Numbered from the stretch's first letter, positions 8,363-17,680 are shown. The stretch is DNA of 64,000 bases from Rossellomorea aquimaris (GCF_000935355.1 NZ_JXZC01000001.1:1240001-1304000); one strand, 5' to 3'. Notes: a model not told the origin generated them from the sequence alone. Made by a program: numbers and translations.

Positions 8363-9799
8363 TCAATCACCAACTGAACTTTTTTTGAAATAAACAACAA
8401 ATAACAATAGAACTCCATTCGTTGCCAGTATACCAACTAAAACCTTGATGAGGATAGCAATAGCAGGTGCATATAGATTGATTGTATTCCAAGGAGAGTT
8501 GAACAGATAGATTATAAGTGGAATCATAATAATTGATAACAGTATAGATAGCACTCCAATGAATATCCATACCTTCGACTTAATTTTGGTTTTCTTTATT
8601 AGTCGATATAAGTTCCAGGATGACAATAGCAGAAGAAAAAGAGTTACTATAAAAGTGCTCCATTGCATGTGATGGTTCAACTGCTGAACTTTCGGGGACT
8701 TTCCCTCTTCCACAATCATTTTGATTCCTTCCCTCATCCTAACGGTGGAAAGGACTTCAGAGAAGTTATTTTTGTTTGTGAGTAGGATAAATCCATAGTC
8801 TTGTTGGGGATTAATGAATAATTCAGCCCGGGAATCAGGTGTTTCTCCGCCGTGAAAATAATAAGAATTATCAACCTCTGTAGAGATTCTCCAGCCCAGT
8901 CCATAATACATATCTTCTTTTCTATGATAATGAGGTGAAGTATAAGTATTGAATGAATCCTTAGATAAGATCTTATCACCATCGAGCAGAATTTTAATGA
9001 ACTTTGACATATCACCCGTTGTTGAGACCATGTAACCATATGGGGCCCCACTATCATCAAAAATACCTCTGCTTTTCACGGGCTTTCCAAACCAAGATTG
9101 ATAGCCAGGCTGATATCCTAACTCTTTCGCAGATTCAAAATCCGATACAGTCCGACTCATCCCAATCTCGCTGAATATCTCATCATCCATAAATTCCGAA
9201 AATGTTTGGTTTGTGACATTCTCTATGATTCTTCCTAAAAGCAAATAATTCGCAGCACTGTATTGATGCACTTCCCCTGGTTCATAATTCAAATGAACAT
9301 TATTCAGATTTTGAACCGCAACATTTATTGCATTTTCCCCTCGCAGATTACGATCTGCAACATCCAACCCGTCATATGAACTGATTCCACTTGTATGTGT
9401 TAATAGGTGCCTAATGGTGATTTTCTTATCAAAACCATTTCTATCGTAATGAAAGGCAGGCAAATACCGATCAATCTCCTGATCAAGTTCAATCATCTTA
9501 TCATCAACTAACCTCATGATAGCAAGGCTGGTTAAAGGCTTGCTGATAGAACCAATCGTAAACAGGGTATCCTTTGTGACAGGAGTCCCTTTCCTTTGTT
9601 CCCCCCAACTTTCTTGAAACATGAGCTCTCCATTTTGAATAATCGCTAAAGAAGCCCCGGGAATTCCATACTTCTCCATGGATTCATTCATAAATCTTTC
9701 TAAGAGTTCTATTTGACTATCATTCTCTGCCCTTGCAGGGAACTGAAAAGAAAAAAAAACGAGGCAAAACAAGCATATAGCTATCAGTACTTTTCTCAA
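8363..9799 (-). CDS. Secreted or membrane-anchored serine hydrolase (beta-lactamase / penicillin-binding-protein-like)
   Basis: This 478-aa protein has a Sec signal peptide (residues 1-24, ending ARA) and a beta-lactamase class C/PBP4-like domain (about 28-360) with nucleophile S84 in the SxxK motif SISK. The second motif is YSA at Y180 rather than the usual YxN. HGG occurs in YYFHGGETPD. Three hydrophobic segments fill the C-terminal 110 residues. The start is TTG, preceded by GAGGGG about 9 bases upstream. It probably acts on D-Ala peptides or esters at the outer membrane face. The substrate is not assignable. Confidence 0.82.
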   Translation of the reverse strand: MRKVLIAICLFCLVFFSFQFPARAENDSQIELLERFMNESMEKYGIPGASLAIIQNGELMFQESWGEQRKGTPVTKDTLFTIGSISKPLTSLAIMRLVDDKMIELDQEIDRYLPAFHYDRNGFDKKITIRHLLTHTSGISSYDGLDVADRNLRGENAINVAVQNLNNVHLNYEPGEVHQYSAANYLLLGRIIENVTNQTFSEFMDDEIFSEIGMSRTVSDFESAKELGYQPGYQSWFGKPVKSRGIFDDSGAPYGYMVSTTGDMSKFIKILLDGDKILSKDSFNTYTSPHYHRKEDMYYGLGWRISTEVDNSYYFHGGETPDSRAELFINPQQDYGFILLTNKNNFSEVLSTVRMREGIKMIVEEGKSPKVQQLNHHMQWSTFIVTLFLLLLSSWNLYRLIKKTKIKSKVWIFIGVLSILLSIIMIPLIIYLFNSPWNTINLYAPAIAILIKVLVGILATNGVLLLFVVYFKKSSVGD

Positions 9800-9949
9800 A
9801 CCCTAGATCCCCTCACTTAATCCGTCATCGAATTTCATATACCATTTACATAAAATTACCATTAAATGATTATTCTCTCTAACGGCTTAGGGACTACCTT
9901 AAGGTAAGACTTGAGGTGTAATCGTTTATCTAAGAACTTTTGAATATAA

Positions 9950-9993
9950 AAAGATCAAATTTCTCTGTGATATACTTGAGAAATTTGATCTTT
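9950..9993. terminator. 16-bp perfect hairpin upstream of the serine hydrolase and downstream of the enoyl-CoA hydratase gene
   Basis: AAAGATCAAATTTCTC (9950-9965) pairs perfectly with GAGAAATTTGATCTTT (9978-9993) around a 12-nt loop. There is no long T run after it on either strand, but it is downstream of the reverse-strand gene at 10032-10808 and may terminate it. The remaining 9800-9949 holds a weak cre-like 12/14 match at 9917-9930 and nothing else clear. Confidence 0.5.
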
Positions 9994-10031
9994 GGAATTT
10001 TGGAACTGGCCCCGATTATGGACTAACCCAC

Positions 10032-10808
10032 TTACTTCCCCTTAAACTCCGGCTTCCGCTTTTGACTGAACGCCAATAAAGCCTCCACCCGGTCTTCCGT
10101 AGGAATGGTAATCTCATATGCTTTTCTCTCAATCTGCAATCCGGTTTGGAGGTCTACATTCATACCATTCTTCACGGCAAATTTAGCCTGCTGCAGGGCA
10201 ATCGGGCCATTTACCAGCATCGGTTCCACAAATGCATGGACTTCCCCCAGGAAATTCTCTTTTTCTACTACTCTTGTAACGAGTCCGATGTCCAAGGCTT
10301 CTTCTGAAGTTAATCGCTTAGCCGTCAGAATAAGTTCAAGTGCTTTGGATTCCCCTACTAATCGTGGAAGGCGCTGGGTTCCGCCTGCTCCCGGGATGAT
10401 GGCCAGGCTCGTTTCGGTCAGTCCCATTGTGGTGCCTGCTACTGCGATTCTGAAATCGCATGCCAGTGCCAGCTCCATTCCTCCGCCGAATGCGTAGCCG
10501 TTCATCGCGGCGATGGTCGGTTGTGGAAGGGTGGCGACGGATTGGAAGACTTCGCCGATTTTGTAAACATTGCGGATGACTTGTTGTTCGGTAAGGGTTT
10601 TGCGTTCTTTTAGATCGGCTCCAACCGAGAAGGCTTTCTCCCCGCTTCCCGTGAAGATGACGACTCTGACGTCCGGGTTGATGCGGAGTGCTTCGACTAC
10701 CTGCTGGAGTTCGTTCAGGGTATCGTAATTAAAGGCGTTCATTGCCTCAGATCGGTTGATGGTTACAGTGGCGACATTGCCTTTTTGTTCTAGTAAGATG
10801 GATTCCAT
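10032..10808 (-). CDS. Enoyl-CoA hydratase / crotonase family protein
   Basis: This 258-aa protein is a full-length crotonase. The oxyanion-hole segments FSVGADLKER and NGYAFGGGMELALACDFRIA are intact, and the two acidic catalytic positions are covered by GLTETSLAIIPGAGGTQRLPRLVG. It hydrates 2-enoyl-CoA in beta-oxidation. It stands alone, divergent from the small protein at 10961. A fatty-acid CoA ligase gene (lcfB) lies 0.5 kb away on the same strand but is separated by a terminator. The exact substrate chain length cannot be told. Confidence 0.9.
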   Translation of the reverse strand: MESILLEQKGNVATVTINRSEAMNAFNYDTLNELQQVVEALRINPDVRVVIFTGSGEKAFSVGADLKERKTLTEQQVIRNVYKIGEVFQSVATLPQPTIAAMNGYAFGGGMELALACDFRIAVAGTTMGLTETSLAIIPGAGGTQRLPRLVGESKALELILTAKRLTSEEALDIGLVTRVVEKENFLGEVHAFVEPMLVNGPIALQQAKFAVKNGMNVDLQTGLQIERKAYEITIPTEDRVEALLAFSQKRKPEFKGK

Positions 10809-10960
10809 GTTAGTTCTCCCCTTTGTTTAAGTGTTTCCTCCCTATGTATCATTCGACACAAACCGAGAAAACCCTTTCATTTTTTTAATGGAGCTGAACA
10901 CTTCACGGTTGAATGCATAGACTAAATGTGACATCTACCCATAAAGGAGCTGTATTTCTT

Positions 10961-11293
10961 TTGTATGATCCTTCAAATCAAAACCCTTACCTTCAGCATC
11001 AACAGGTGAATTCCTATTCGAACCAATATGCAAATGAAATTGCCTGGCTGCACAACTACTACCGCGAAACCAAAAGTCTTCCCGATCAATGGGTTGAGTA
11101 TATTCAGCCTCTGGTCACCCGTGCCCTGTCTGAAGTGGAAGAAGGCATCAACCTTACCCATCTCTTCCAGGAGTTCATTTTGTCAGGTGTACTGGTAGGG
11201 CAGGGATTCACACCCGAACAGGCGATCGAGCAGGTAGAAACGTGGGAGAAAGGTGAATCAAAGCTTTTACAGGCTAGCAAGGCGATGAAATAA
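10961..11293 (+). CDS. Conserved hypothetical protein, 110 aa
   Basis: This is a soluble, helical and acidic protein with an unusual N-terminal part rich in Asn, Gln and Tyr (YDPSNQNPYLQHQQVNSYSN). I do not recognise a domain. The frame is open from an ATG at 10913, but AAAGGAG lies at about 10945, inside that extension and 11 bases before a TTG at 10961. The TTG is therefore the likelier start. It ends in a strong terminator shared with lcfB. The first residues resemble a coat or linker peptide, and the function is unknown. Confidence 0.6.
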   Translation: MYDPSNQNPYLQHQQVNSYSNQYANEIAWLHNYYRETKSLPDQWVEYIQPLVTRALSEVEEGINLTHLFQEFILSGVLVGQGFTPEQAIEQVETWEKGESKLLQASKAMK

Positions 11294-11297
11294 CGTA

Positions 11298-11337
11298 AAA
11301 AAGATGCTCAGTATCCACTGAACATCTTCTTTTTTTA
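11298..11337. terminator. Bidirectional terminator between the 110-aa gene and lcfB
   Basis: AAGATGCTCAGT/ACTGAACATCTT pairs with one mismatch and is flanked by A6 on the left and T7 on the right. It overlaps the lcfB stop codon. Confidence 0.85.
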
Positions 11338-12891
11338 TGATTGAAGCACTTGTTCTTTCAGCGCTCTTCTTAAAATTTTCCCAGTTGTATTTTTCGGAAG
11401 CTCATCAATGAACTCGATGGAAGTTGGAAGTTTGTATTTCGCCAGATGCTCTTTACAGTAATCCAGCACTTCCTGTTCGGTTAAGGATGGCTCGCTTTTC
11501 ACAACATAGCTGCTGACGGCTTCACCCAGTTCGGGATGTGGTACACCGATGACCGCTGCTTCAACGATTCCAGGATGATTGTATAGCACTTCCTCTACTT
11601 CACGTGGATAGACGTTGTATCCTCCAACAATAATCAGCTCTTTTTTTCGATCGACAATATAGAAGTAGCCTTCTTCATCTACGCGGGCAAGATCTCCGGT
11701 GTATAACCAGCCATCACGGATCGTCGCGGCTGTTTCTTCTTCCATTTTGTAATAACCCTTCATGACATTAGGACCTTTGACGATCAATTCGCCGACTTGT
11801 CCGACTGGTACTTCTTCTCCCAGTTCATCGACGACTTTATTCTCCAGGTTCATAATCGAAGTTCCGATGGAGCCCGGTTTCCTCGGACGGTCTAATGGAT
11901 TGAAACATGTCACAGGTGATGCTTCGGATAGGCCATAGCCTTCAGAAATCATGACGTTGAATTTCTTTTCAAAGTTCTTTAGTAAGGCCACCGGCAGGGA
12001 AGCGCCGCCTGAAATACAGAGACGGAGAGTTGATAGATCTTCTGGATTTCCTTCTGGATACTGGTACAGGAAGTTGTACATGGTTGGTACACCGGCAAAT
12101 ACGGTTGGCTGATAGGCTTTGGACAGTTCAAAAATGTCTTTTGGACTGAAGCGTGGAACGATTAAAAGTGTCGCACCTGTCATCAATGGCGCATTCAGTA
12201 CCACTGTCAAACAGAATACATGGAACATTGGCAGTGCTGTGATGACGCGATCGTCTTCATTCATTCGTAAATAGCTGCCGACATCGGTTGCATTGGAATA
12301 AATATTTTTATGCGTCAGCATGGCGCCTTTTGGTTTTCCTGTCGTCCCGGAAGTGTAAAGGATGATGGCTACCTCATTTTCATCCACTTCCCCCCCCTTA
12401 AACGCAGGGTCTCCCTTACCAAGAACAGCTGTAAACGATTTCATTTTTGGATAAGCGAGAGAAATCTTTTCTAAGTCGATATCACTAGCTCTTTCATCCC
12501 CTGATTCACATAGGATGAAGTGCTCCACATCAGATATAAGATGCTGCATCTTTTCGATTAATGGTACAAGCAGATCAAGTGTGACGATAGCTTTCACGTC
12601 ACCATTTTTCAGGATGTAGCCAATTTCATCCGGTGTGTAGATCGGATTGATTGGTATTACCTTTAACCCCATTCGTAATGCCCCGTATAATCCAATGACG
12701 AAATGTGGTGAATTTCCTAATACAAGCGCGATGTGATCCCCTTTTTTCAGACCCAATTGCTCTAAGCCGCTTGCAAATTTCGATACAGCTGCATTTAATT
12801 GCCCGTATGTACTTGAGGTATTTAAGAAATGATAGGCTGTTTTATCTGCTTTCTCTTGAGCGATTTGGTCTAACCGTGTTGCGATATTCAA
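11335..12891 (-). CDS. lcfB: Long-chain fatty-acid-CoA ligase LcfB
   Basis: This 518-aa ANL-superfamily enzyme activates fatty acids to acyl-CoA through an acyl-adenylate. It shows the P-loop-like [20 protein letters not shown], the [16 protein letters not shown] motif, the [24 protein letters not shown] hinge region and the C-terminal lysine in [11 protein letters not shown]. It closely resembles B. subtilis LcfB (YhfL), including the N-terminal pattern [15 protein letters not shown]. The TTG at 12891 is chosen because AAGGGGAGGG lies 6 bases before it. The longer ATG form at 12957 would place the start upstream of the FadR-like operator. Confidence 0.92.
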   Translation of the reverse strand: MNIATRLDQIAQEKADKTAYHFLNTSSTYGQLNAAVSKFASGLEQLGLKKGDHIALVLGNSPHFVIGLYGALRMGLKVIPINPIYTPDEIGYILKNGDVKAIVTLDLLVPLIEKMQHLISDVEHFILCESGDERASDIDLEKISLAYPKMKSFTAVLGKGDPAFKGGEVDENEVAIILYTSGTTGKPKGAMLTHKNIYSNATDVGSYLRMNEDDRVITALPMFHVFCLTVVLNAPLMTGATLLIVPRFSPKDIFELSKAYQPTVFAGVPTMYNFLYQYPEGNPEDLSTLRLCISGGASLPVALLKNFEKKFNVMISEGYGLSEASPVTCFNPLDRPRKPGSIGTSIMNLENKVVDELGEEVPVGQVGELIVKGPNVMKGYYKMEEETAATIRDGWLYTGDLARVDEEGYFYIVDRKKELIIVGGYNVYPREVEEVLYNHPGIVEAAVIGVPHPELGEAVSSYVVKSEPSLTEQEVLDYCKEHLAKYKLPTSIEFIDELPKNTTGKILRRALKEQVLQS

Positions 12892-12917
12892 TTGTATCCC
12901 TCCCCTTTTAGATAAAC

Positions 12918-12935
12918 TGAATGAATGGTCATTCA
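12918..12935. promoter_or_regulatory. FadR (YsiA)-type operator upstream of lcfB
   Basis: TGAATGA-ATGG-TCATTCA is a perfect 7-bp inverted repeat. It differs from the B. subtilis FadR box consensus TGAATGAMTANTCATTCA at one position. It lies 26 bp upstream of the TTG start. Known FadR targets include lcfA, lcfB and fad operons, and long-chain acyl-CoA relieves repression. Confidence 0.85.
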
Positions 12936-13000
12936 TCAAACTATTAAAAGTATTCAAAATATATTCTATATAAAGAATAGTATTAATACAAGTATCTTAT

Positions 13001-13030
13001 AGAAAAAAGCCGCCCAAATTGGACGGCTCT
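13001..13030 (-). terminator. Intrinsic terminator of the M14 peptidase gene
   Basis: AGCCGcCCA/TGGaCGGCT surrounds AAT and is followed on the reverse strand by TTTTTTCT. Confidence 0.75.
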
Positions 13031-13039
13031 TCCATTTTC

Positions 13040-15442
13040 TTATTGTGCAAAAATTGCATTTGAAACGAGTCTGAACAGATAATCCGTATGATCCCGGAAT
13101 GTTGGCTCGAGTCCGATCAATAATACATTTTCATCCTTCACGATAACGGGCTTACCTTGAGCCGCTTCACTGCTTTTCCAATGTCCGGCCAGGAAGAATT
13201 CACTGCTGTTTTGATAGCTTGATAGAATGTCTGCACTTCCTGTGTTTGAGTACCATGTCGGTTGATAAACAAATCCAAGGTCTTCTGTCTCGTAACCGGC
13301 TGTGTAAGTAGAATCCGTGTGGGATAATTGGACGATTCCGTTGCTGTTGGAGCTGCCTGTTTCCACTTTCACATCACTTAATCCAAGCTTTGTCGTAGCT
13401 TGGGATGCACCTGCACCCACGGCAAGATATTGTCCGCCATCCGCTACAAAACCTTCCACATTCGCTTTGAATGCTTCGTATTGTGCTGCATCCTTCAATC
13501 CGAATTCCGAATTGGCCACACTATTTTGATAGGAAATGAGGTTTGATCGCCCGTTATAAATAAACACATCCGTTGAACCCAGACCCTCTTCTGCTACCTG
13601 TCCGGGAGTCTTTTCTTCCACCGTGAAGCCAAGACGTTCAAGTGCCAGCTTCGTTCCAGAGTGGGATTGAGCTTTGTTCATTCCCCCATCTTTTAAGAGC
13701 GTCACATGCTGGGACGTAATTTCTTTCGCTCCAGCAGGCACAGATTGGGAAGAAACCGTGACAGCAGTATTTTTCACCAGGTCGGAAAGTTTTGCTTTTG
13801 CGTCTGCTCCTGCATACATTGTTCCATCTTCACCTCTGTGAAGAGTGTGTCCGCTATTTAATAATTGATTGGCAATCGCTATCGATTCCACGGAGGTATT
13901 CGGGATCGCATATGGTCCGTCCCCAATGACGTCTCCACTCTCATTAAGTGCTCTTACTTGTTTCGATTTAACATTCAGTTCAGTGTCACTGCTTACTTCC
14001 ACTGCATCGAAGCCCCATAATTCAGGAAGATTCCATGCAGAGATATCATACATACTCGGTGTATCTTCAGTGATGTCTTCACCGTCCCAAAGCATCGTGT
14101 TCGCAAGGCCGGCTTTCGCTTGATCCATCGGTACGATATACGTTCCTTTCGGATACGTCACGCCATCAAAGGTGAAATTCTTCTGAGCCTCTTCTACGAC
14201 AATATCATTATCTTGAAGATGCTGAACGGCCTTCACAGTAGCCGTTTGATCCTGCTCATCATTTGGCAGAATATAGGCAGATGGGAAATGGCCTTCCTTA
14301 TGAAACGGGTGGTCGAACTGTACACCGCGTTTAAAGACTTCGATCTGATCTTTAACCATATCCACTTTGTTTTCGCTCGCATAGCCCAGTGCACCCATCA
14401 CGGCATCATATGTCCATTGAACCCCGTCCCAATCATTGGTCGGTGCTTCAAGTGTATACCCATATGCCCCGTGGTACATGGCATACATTGGAGTGAAGAT
14501 CGGCGGATAATCATCCCAGCCTGCTGAATCATCACGTTGCGGGATATAAGTCCCTTCCATATTCTGATAATCTACTTTTGACGAATCCGTATGAGTATTT
14601 TCATAGTTTTCTTTATTCGACACGATACTGGATTCCATCGCCTCTGCTTGATTCAATGCCCACTTCGAATACAGATCATATTCATAGTTTGGATTATGAG
14701 GAGGCGTACAAGGCTCAATAAGACCTGGTTTCGTCGGTCCGCCGTATCCTCTCACATAACCATGCAGGTCAAGAAACACCATCGGGTTCCATTCCGTGAT
14801 CAGGTCAACCATATGCTCTGTTTCAGGTTGAGATTGCGTGATAAAGTCACGGTTCAAGTCAATGCCATTCCCGTTGAAACGTGTAGCATCAATCCGCCCA
14901 TCCGGGTTCGCCACAACATTGAAGATCAGGATATTATCCTCAAGGATCCCCATCGTTTGTTCGTCATTTTCTGTGGCGAAGCGCTCGATTAATTGAAGAG
15001 CTGCATCGGTTCCAACAAATTCTGTTCCATGGATGGATGCATTGATCATGACAGGGACCTTCAGATCTGGGTGCTTATCGATAAAGTCCTGTGCTTTTTC
15101 AGGGGACTGGATCATTTTTTTACGCAGACCTTTATAGTAACCATACTTCCCTTTCGCTTTCGCATCCGAGACGGTCACTACATACATGTCATGACCTGCT
15201 GCCGATTTTGTTTCGCTCTTCTCGACCGTCACACGATTGCTTTCCTGTGCGATCGCATCAAGCTTCCCTTCAATCTCAGAGTACTTCACAAAGTCATAGT
15301 GCTCACTATTAAATAAGCTTTTATCTTTCTCATCGAGTTGAGTACTTTGAATCGTCGTTTGAGGAGATTCTGCTAAAACGTTGAATGGTGTGGTGGATAG
15401 TAGAGTAAAACTGGCAATTCCTGCAATAATCTTCTGCTTCAT
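13040..15442 (-). CDS. Large secreted M14-family zinc carboxypeptidase
   Basis: This 800-aa protein has a signal peptide (residues 1-24, ending LAE) and an M14 catalytic domain (about 50-370). Zinc ligands H138 and E141 (HGTE) and H227 (DLHGY) are present, with substrate-binding NGNGIDLNRDF near 190-200 and the general-base glutamate E332 (GYTLEAPTND). The remaining 430 residues form a C-terminal region that looks like an accessory glutamine-amidotransferase-like fold, with no clear catalytic motif. It probably trims peptides or peptidoglycan stems outside the cell. It is monocistronic, with GGAGG before the ATG. Confidence 0.88.
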   Translation of the reverse strand: MKQKIIAGIASFTLLSTTPFNVLAESPQTTIQSTQLDEKDKSLFNSEHYDFVKYSEIEGKLDAIAQESNRVTVEKSETKSAAGHDMYVVTVSDAKAKGKYGYYKGLRKKMIQSPEKAQDFIDKHPDLKVPVMINASIHGTEFVGTDAALQLIERFATENDEQTMGILEDNILIFNVVANPDGRIDATRFNGNGIDLNRDFITQSQPETEHMVDLITEWNPMVFLDLHGYVRGYGGPTKPGLIEPCTPPHNPNYEYDLYSKWALNQAEAMESSIVSNKENYENTHTDSSKVDYQNMEGTYIPQRDDSAGWDDYPPIFTPMYAMYHGAYGYTLEAPTNDWDGVQWTYDAVMGALGYASENKVDMVKDQIEVFKRGVQFDHPFHKEGHFPSAYILPNDEQDQTATVKAVQHLQDNDIVVEEAQKNFTFDGVTYPKGTYIVPMDQAKAGLANTMLWDGEDITEDTPSMYDISAWNLPELWGFDAVEVSSDTELNVKSKQVRALNESGDVIGDGPYAIPNTSVESIAIANQLLNSGHTLHRGEDGTMYAGADAKAKLSDLVKNTAVTVSSQSVPAGAKEITSQHVTLLKDGGMNKAQSHSGTKLALERLGFTVEEKTPGQVAEEGLGSTDVFIYNGRSNLISYQNSVANSEFGLKDAAQYEAFKANVEGFVADGGQYLAVGAGASQATTKLGLSDVKVETGSSNSNGIVQLSHTDSTYTAGYETEDLGFVYQPTWYSNTGSADILSSYQNSSEFFLAGHWKSSEAAQGKPVIVKDENVLLIGLEPTFRDHTDYLFRLVSNAIFAQ

Positions 15443-15552
15443 ATATGTACCTCCAAATTATGTAATAGTATAATGATAGAATAAATATTCATAACGGTAC
15501 ATAAATATTTAGTCCTATATTTTGATTGGGAGGATTTTCCTAGTCGAGACGA

Positions 15553-15592
15553 AAAGAGAGAGCTTTCCTAAACCAGGAAGCTCTCTCTTTTA
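15553..15592 (-). terminator. Intrinsic terminator of the yhfI-lplJ unit
   Basis: GAGAGAGCTTtCCT/AGGaAGCTCTCTC forms a 13-bp stem with one mismatch. The reverse strand continues with TTTTC, and the forward strand also has a short T run. Confidence 0.75.
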
Positions 15593-15594
15593 TA

Positions 15595-16581
15595 TTAATA
15601 CACCAAATCCACAAATTCATCCTTCGTCACATTTCCGAAATAGTGTTGAATGTCAACACCTTCCAGTGATCCAGCAATGTCTTTTCGTTCGTAGCGGGTG
15701 CCTATCAGCTTTTCTTCGATGTCTTCTACATTCCCGACTCCGAAGAAATCACCAAAAATTTTACAGTTATCAATTTTCCCTTTGTTCACTTCTAGACGAA
15801 CGTCAATGGATCCGACCGGGAAGCGGTGAGAATGCTGAAGATTGAATTTCGGTGATTTTCCGTAGTTCCAATCCCAGTTCTGATAGCGTTCCTTAGAAAG
15901 CTCATGGATGTTCTTCCAATCTTCTTCCGTCAGGACATATTCTTCTACGTCGCTGCCGTCAAAAATATAATCCAGAAGGGTTGAACGGAATTGTTCGATG
16001 GTCATTTTTTCTGACAGGAATTCAGAAATGTTGGCCACACGGCTTCGGATCGATTTGATCCCTTTTGATTCAATCTTGTCCTTTTTCACCCGTAGAGCCG
16101 ACACGACGTTTTCCATTTCGGAATCGAACAGGAGCGTTCCGTGGCTGAACATCCGGCCTTTAGTGGAGAACTGGGCGTTACCGGAAATCTTTCTGCCTTC
16201 TGCGATAATATCGTTCCGTCCGCTAAGCTCCGCCTTCACCCCCAGCCTATGTAGGGCGGTTACAACGGGTTCAGTGAATTTTTTGAAGTTGTGGAAGCTC
16301 TCTCCGTCATCTTTCGTGATGAAGCTGAAATTCAGGTTTCCTAAATCGTGATAGACCGCTCCCCCGCCGGAAAGGCGGCGAACGACATGGAGACCTTGCT
16401 TCTCCACGTAGTCTGTATTAATCTCTTCGATCGTATTTTGGTTCTTCCCGATAATGATGGAAGGTTCATTAATATAAAATAATAAATAACTCTCATTAAT
16501 ATCTAAGTTCTTCAGTGCATATTCTTCAATAGCAAGATTGATCCTTGGATCCGTAATCCCTTTATTATCGATAAATAACAT
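15595..16581 (-). CDS. lplJ: Lipoate-protein ligase LplJ
   Basis: This 328-aa protein is close to the 331 aa of B. subtilis LplJ. It has the biotin/lipoate A/B ligase domain with RRLSGGGAVYHDLGNLNFSF, the lipoyl-AMP lysine motif GRKISGNAQ and the C-terminal accessory domain. It attaches free lipoate to GcvH and the E2 subunits of 2-oxoacid dehydrogenases through a lipoyl-AMP intermediate. It lies 11 bp after yhfI on the same strand and is probably co-transcribed. GGAGGAAGAAAG precedes the ATG. Confidence 0.95.
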   Translation of the reverse strand: MLFIDNKGITDPRINLAIEEYALKNLDINESYLLFYINEPSIIIGKNQNTIEEINTDYVEKQGLHVVRRLSGGGAVYHDLGNLNFSFITKDDGESFHNFKKFTEPVVTALHRLGVKAELSGRNDIIAEGRKISGNAQFSTKGRMFSHGTLLFDSEMENVVSALRVKKDKIESKGIKSIRSRVANISEFLSEKMTIEQFRSTLLDYIFDGSDVEEYVLTEEDWKNIHELSKERYQNWDWNYGKSPKFNLQHSHRFPVGSIDVRLEVNKGKIDNCKIFGDFFGVGNVEDIEEKLIGTRYERKDIAGSLEGVDIQHYFGNVTKDEFVDLVY

Positions 16582-16592
16582 CTTTCTTCCTC

Positions 16593-17327
16593 CTAAATAT
16601 CTATTTCCATATCTTTCTTCGCTAATAATACCTCGCCGTTATACATGGTTTTCGCTTCTGTTACCAATTGCTCCAGTTCGCCGAAGTGAGGTAAATGTGT
16701 GAGAATGAGCATTCCGGCATTGGTTTTCTGAGCAAGATTCCCTGCGTCGAGACTCGTCATGTGACCAGCATTCGAGGCATCCATCCCTCCATAAAAATTA
16801 CATTCACAGAGCAGTACATCTGCATCTTTCCCAAATGGAACAAATGACTGTTTAAAAGCCGAGTCTGCTGTATAGAACAGCGATTTGCCGTCTGCTTCGA
16901 TTCTCATTCCATAGCATGGCACGGGATGCTTGGCCTTCACAAATGTTACCGTAAAAGGACCAATCGATAATGATGTATCTTCCTTATATTCGTGAGCTTT
17001 CATTAAATCTTTATATGTAATCGTATCGTAACCCCGTTGATCCTCTCTATGGGCATATACAGGTAATGTACCTTTATTTTTCCCCAGGAAGTATTGAATC
17101 AATAATGCGTGTTGTAGTACACCTATATCAGCTACATGATCTGGATGATAGTGGGACAGAAGGACCGCATCTAAATCTGTCGCCTCTACGTGATGTTGCA
17201 GATGGGATAGTACACCACTGCCACAGTCAATAAGCAGTTTAAAGCCATTATGTTCAAGTAAATACCCGGTGCTCGCTTCTCCTGCCTTCGGATAGCCGCC
17301 CCATTGGCCAATAACGGTTAGCTTCAA
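16593..17327 (-). CDS. yhfI: Metallo-beta-lactamase-fold hydrolase YhfI
   Basis: This 244-aa protein has the MBL metal site LLSHYHPDHVADIG (HxHxDH), a downstream conserved Asp (YTADSAF) and a final His (LTHLPHFG). The pattern resembles RNase Z-like small hydrolases, and YhfI is the orthologue by synteny with lplJ and yhfH. The start is TTG, preceded by GAGG 6 bases upstream. The substrate is unknown, although members of this branch include cyclic-nucleotide and RNA phosphodiesterases. Confidence 0.88.
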   Translation of the reverse strand: MKLTVIGQWGGYPKAGEASTGYLLEHNGFKLLIDCGSGVLSHLQHHVEATDLDAVLLSHYHPDHVADIGVLQHALLIQYFLGKNKGTLPVYAHREDQRGYDTITYKDLMKAHEYKEDTSLSIGPFTVTFVKAKHPVPCYGMRIEADGKSLFYTADSAFKQSFVPFGKDADVLLCECNFYGGMDASNAGHMTSLDAGNLAQKTNAGMLILTHLPHFGELEQLVTEAKTMYNGEVLLAKKDMEIDI

Positions 17328-17415
17328 TTTGAACCTCGCCCTTCACTTTAGTTTGTACCCTTACTATACTTCATTGTGCCTATTTTTTCATTTTTTTCGC
17401 CTATTTTTGAATTAA

Positions 17416-17443
17416 TTGTTGACGAAGTTCATACTGTTATAAT
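17416..17443 (+). promoter_or_regulatory. Sigma-A promoter of yhfH
   Basis: An extended -10 (TG-T-TATAAT, -10 at 17438-17443) is preceded by TTGTTG at 17416-17421 with a 16-bp spacer. The expected leader is about 75 nt before the yhfH start. Confidence 0.55.
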
Positions 17444-17522
17444 ACAATAAAATAAATTAACACATCAGTTATATAACACGAACAATTGATGGGTGAAAAC
17501 AAATTTACGGAGGGTGATTAAC

Positions 17523-17657
17523 ATGGTAAAAAATATTGTGGAGTTCTTTCGAAATTTGCCGCCTAAGTCTTGTGCACAGTGTGGAGATACAATTGAAGAA
17601 CAGCATGAATGCTACGGCATTTATTGCGAGAAATGTACGACTGATTACGAGTATTAA
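17523..17657 (+). CDS. yhfH: YhfH-like small zinc-ribbon protein, 44 aa
   Basis: This small protein contains CAQCGDTIEEQHECYGIYCEKC, given here by key residues: C18, C21 and C34, C37 form a CxxC-x12-CxxC zinc ribbon. It starts at an ATG with GGAGGG upstream and ends before a strong terminator. Its place next to yhfI and lplJ matches the B. subtilis yhfH position. It is a compact metal-binding module with no catalytic domain, probably acting as a protein- or RNA-binding adaptor. The specific role is unknown. Confidence 0.8.
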   Translation: MVKNIVEFFRNLPPKSCAQCGDTIEEQHECYGIYCEKCTTDYEY

Positions 17658-17680
17658 GTATTAAAAATCAAAGGGGTAAT

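Noticed and set aside
9917-9930. cre-like 12/14 match TGTAATCGTTTATC upstream of the serine hydrolase
   Set aside because: The two mismatches fall in the conserved final CA, and there is no metabolic reason for CcpA control of this gene.
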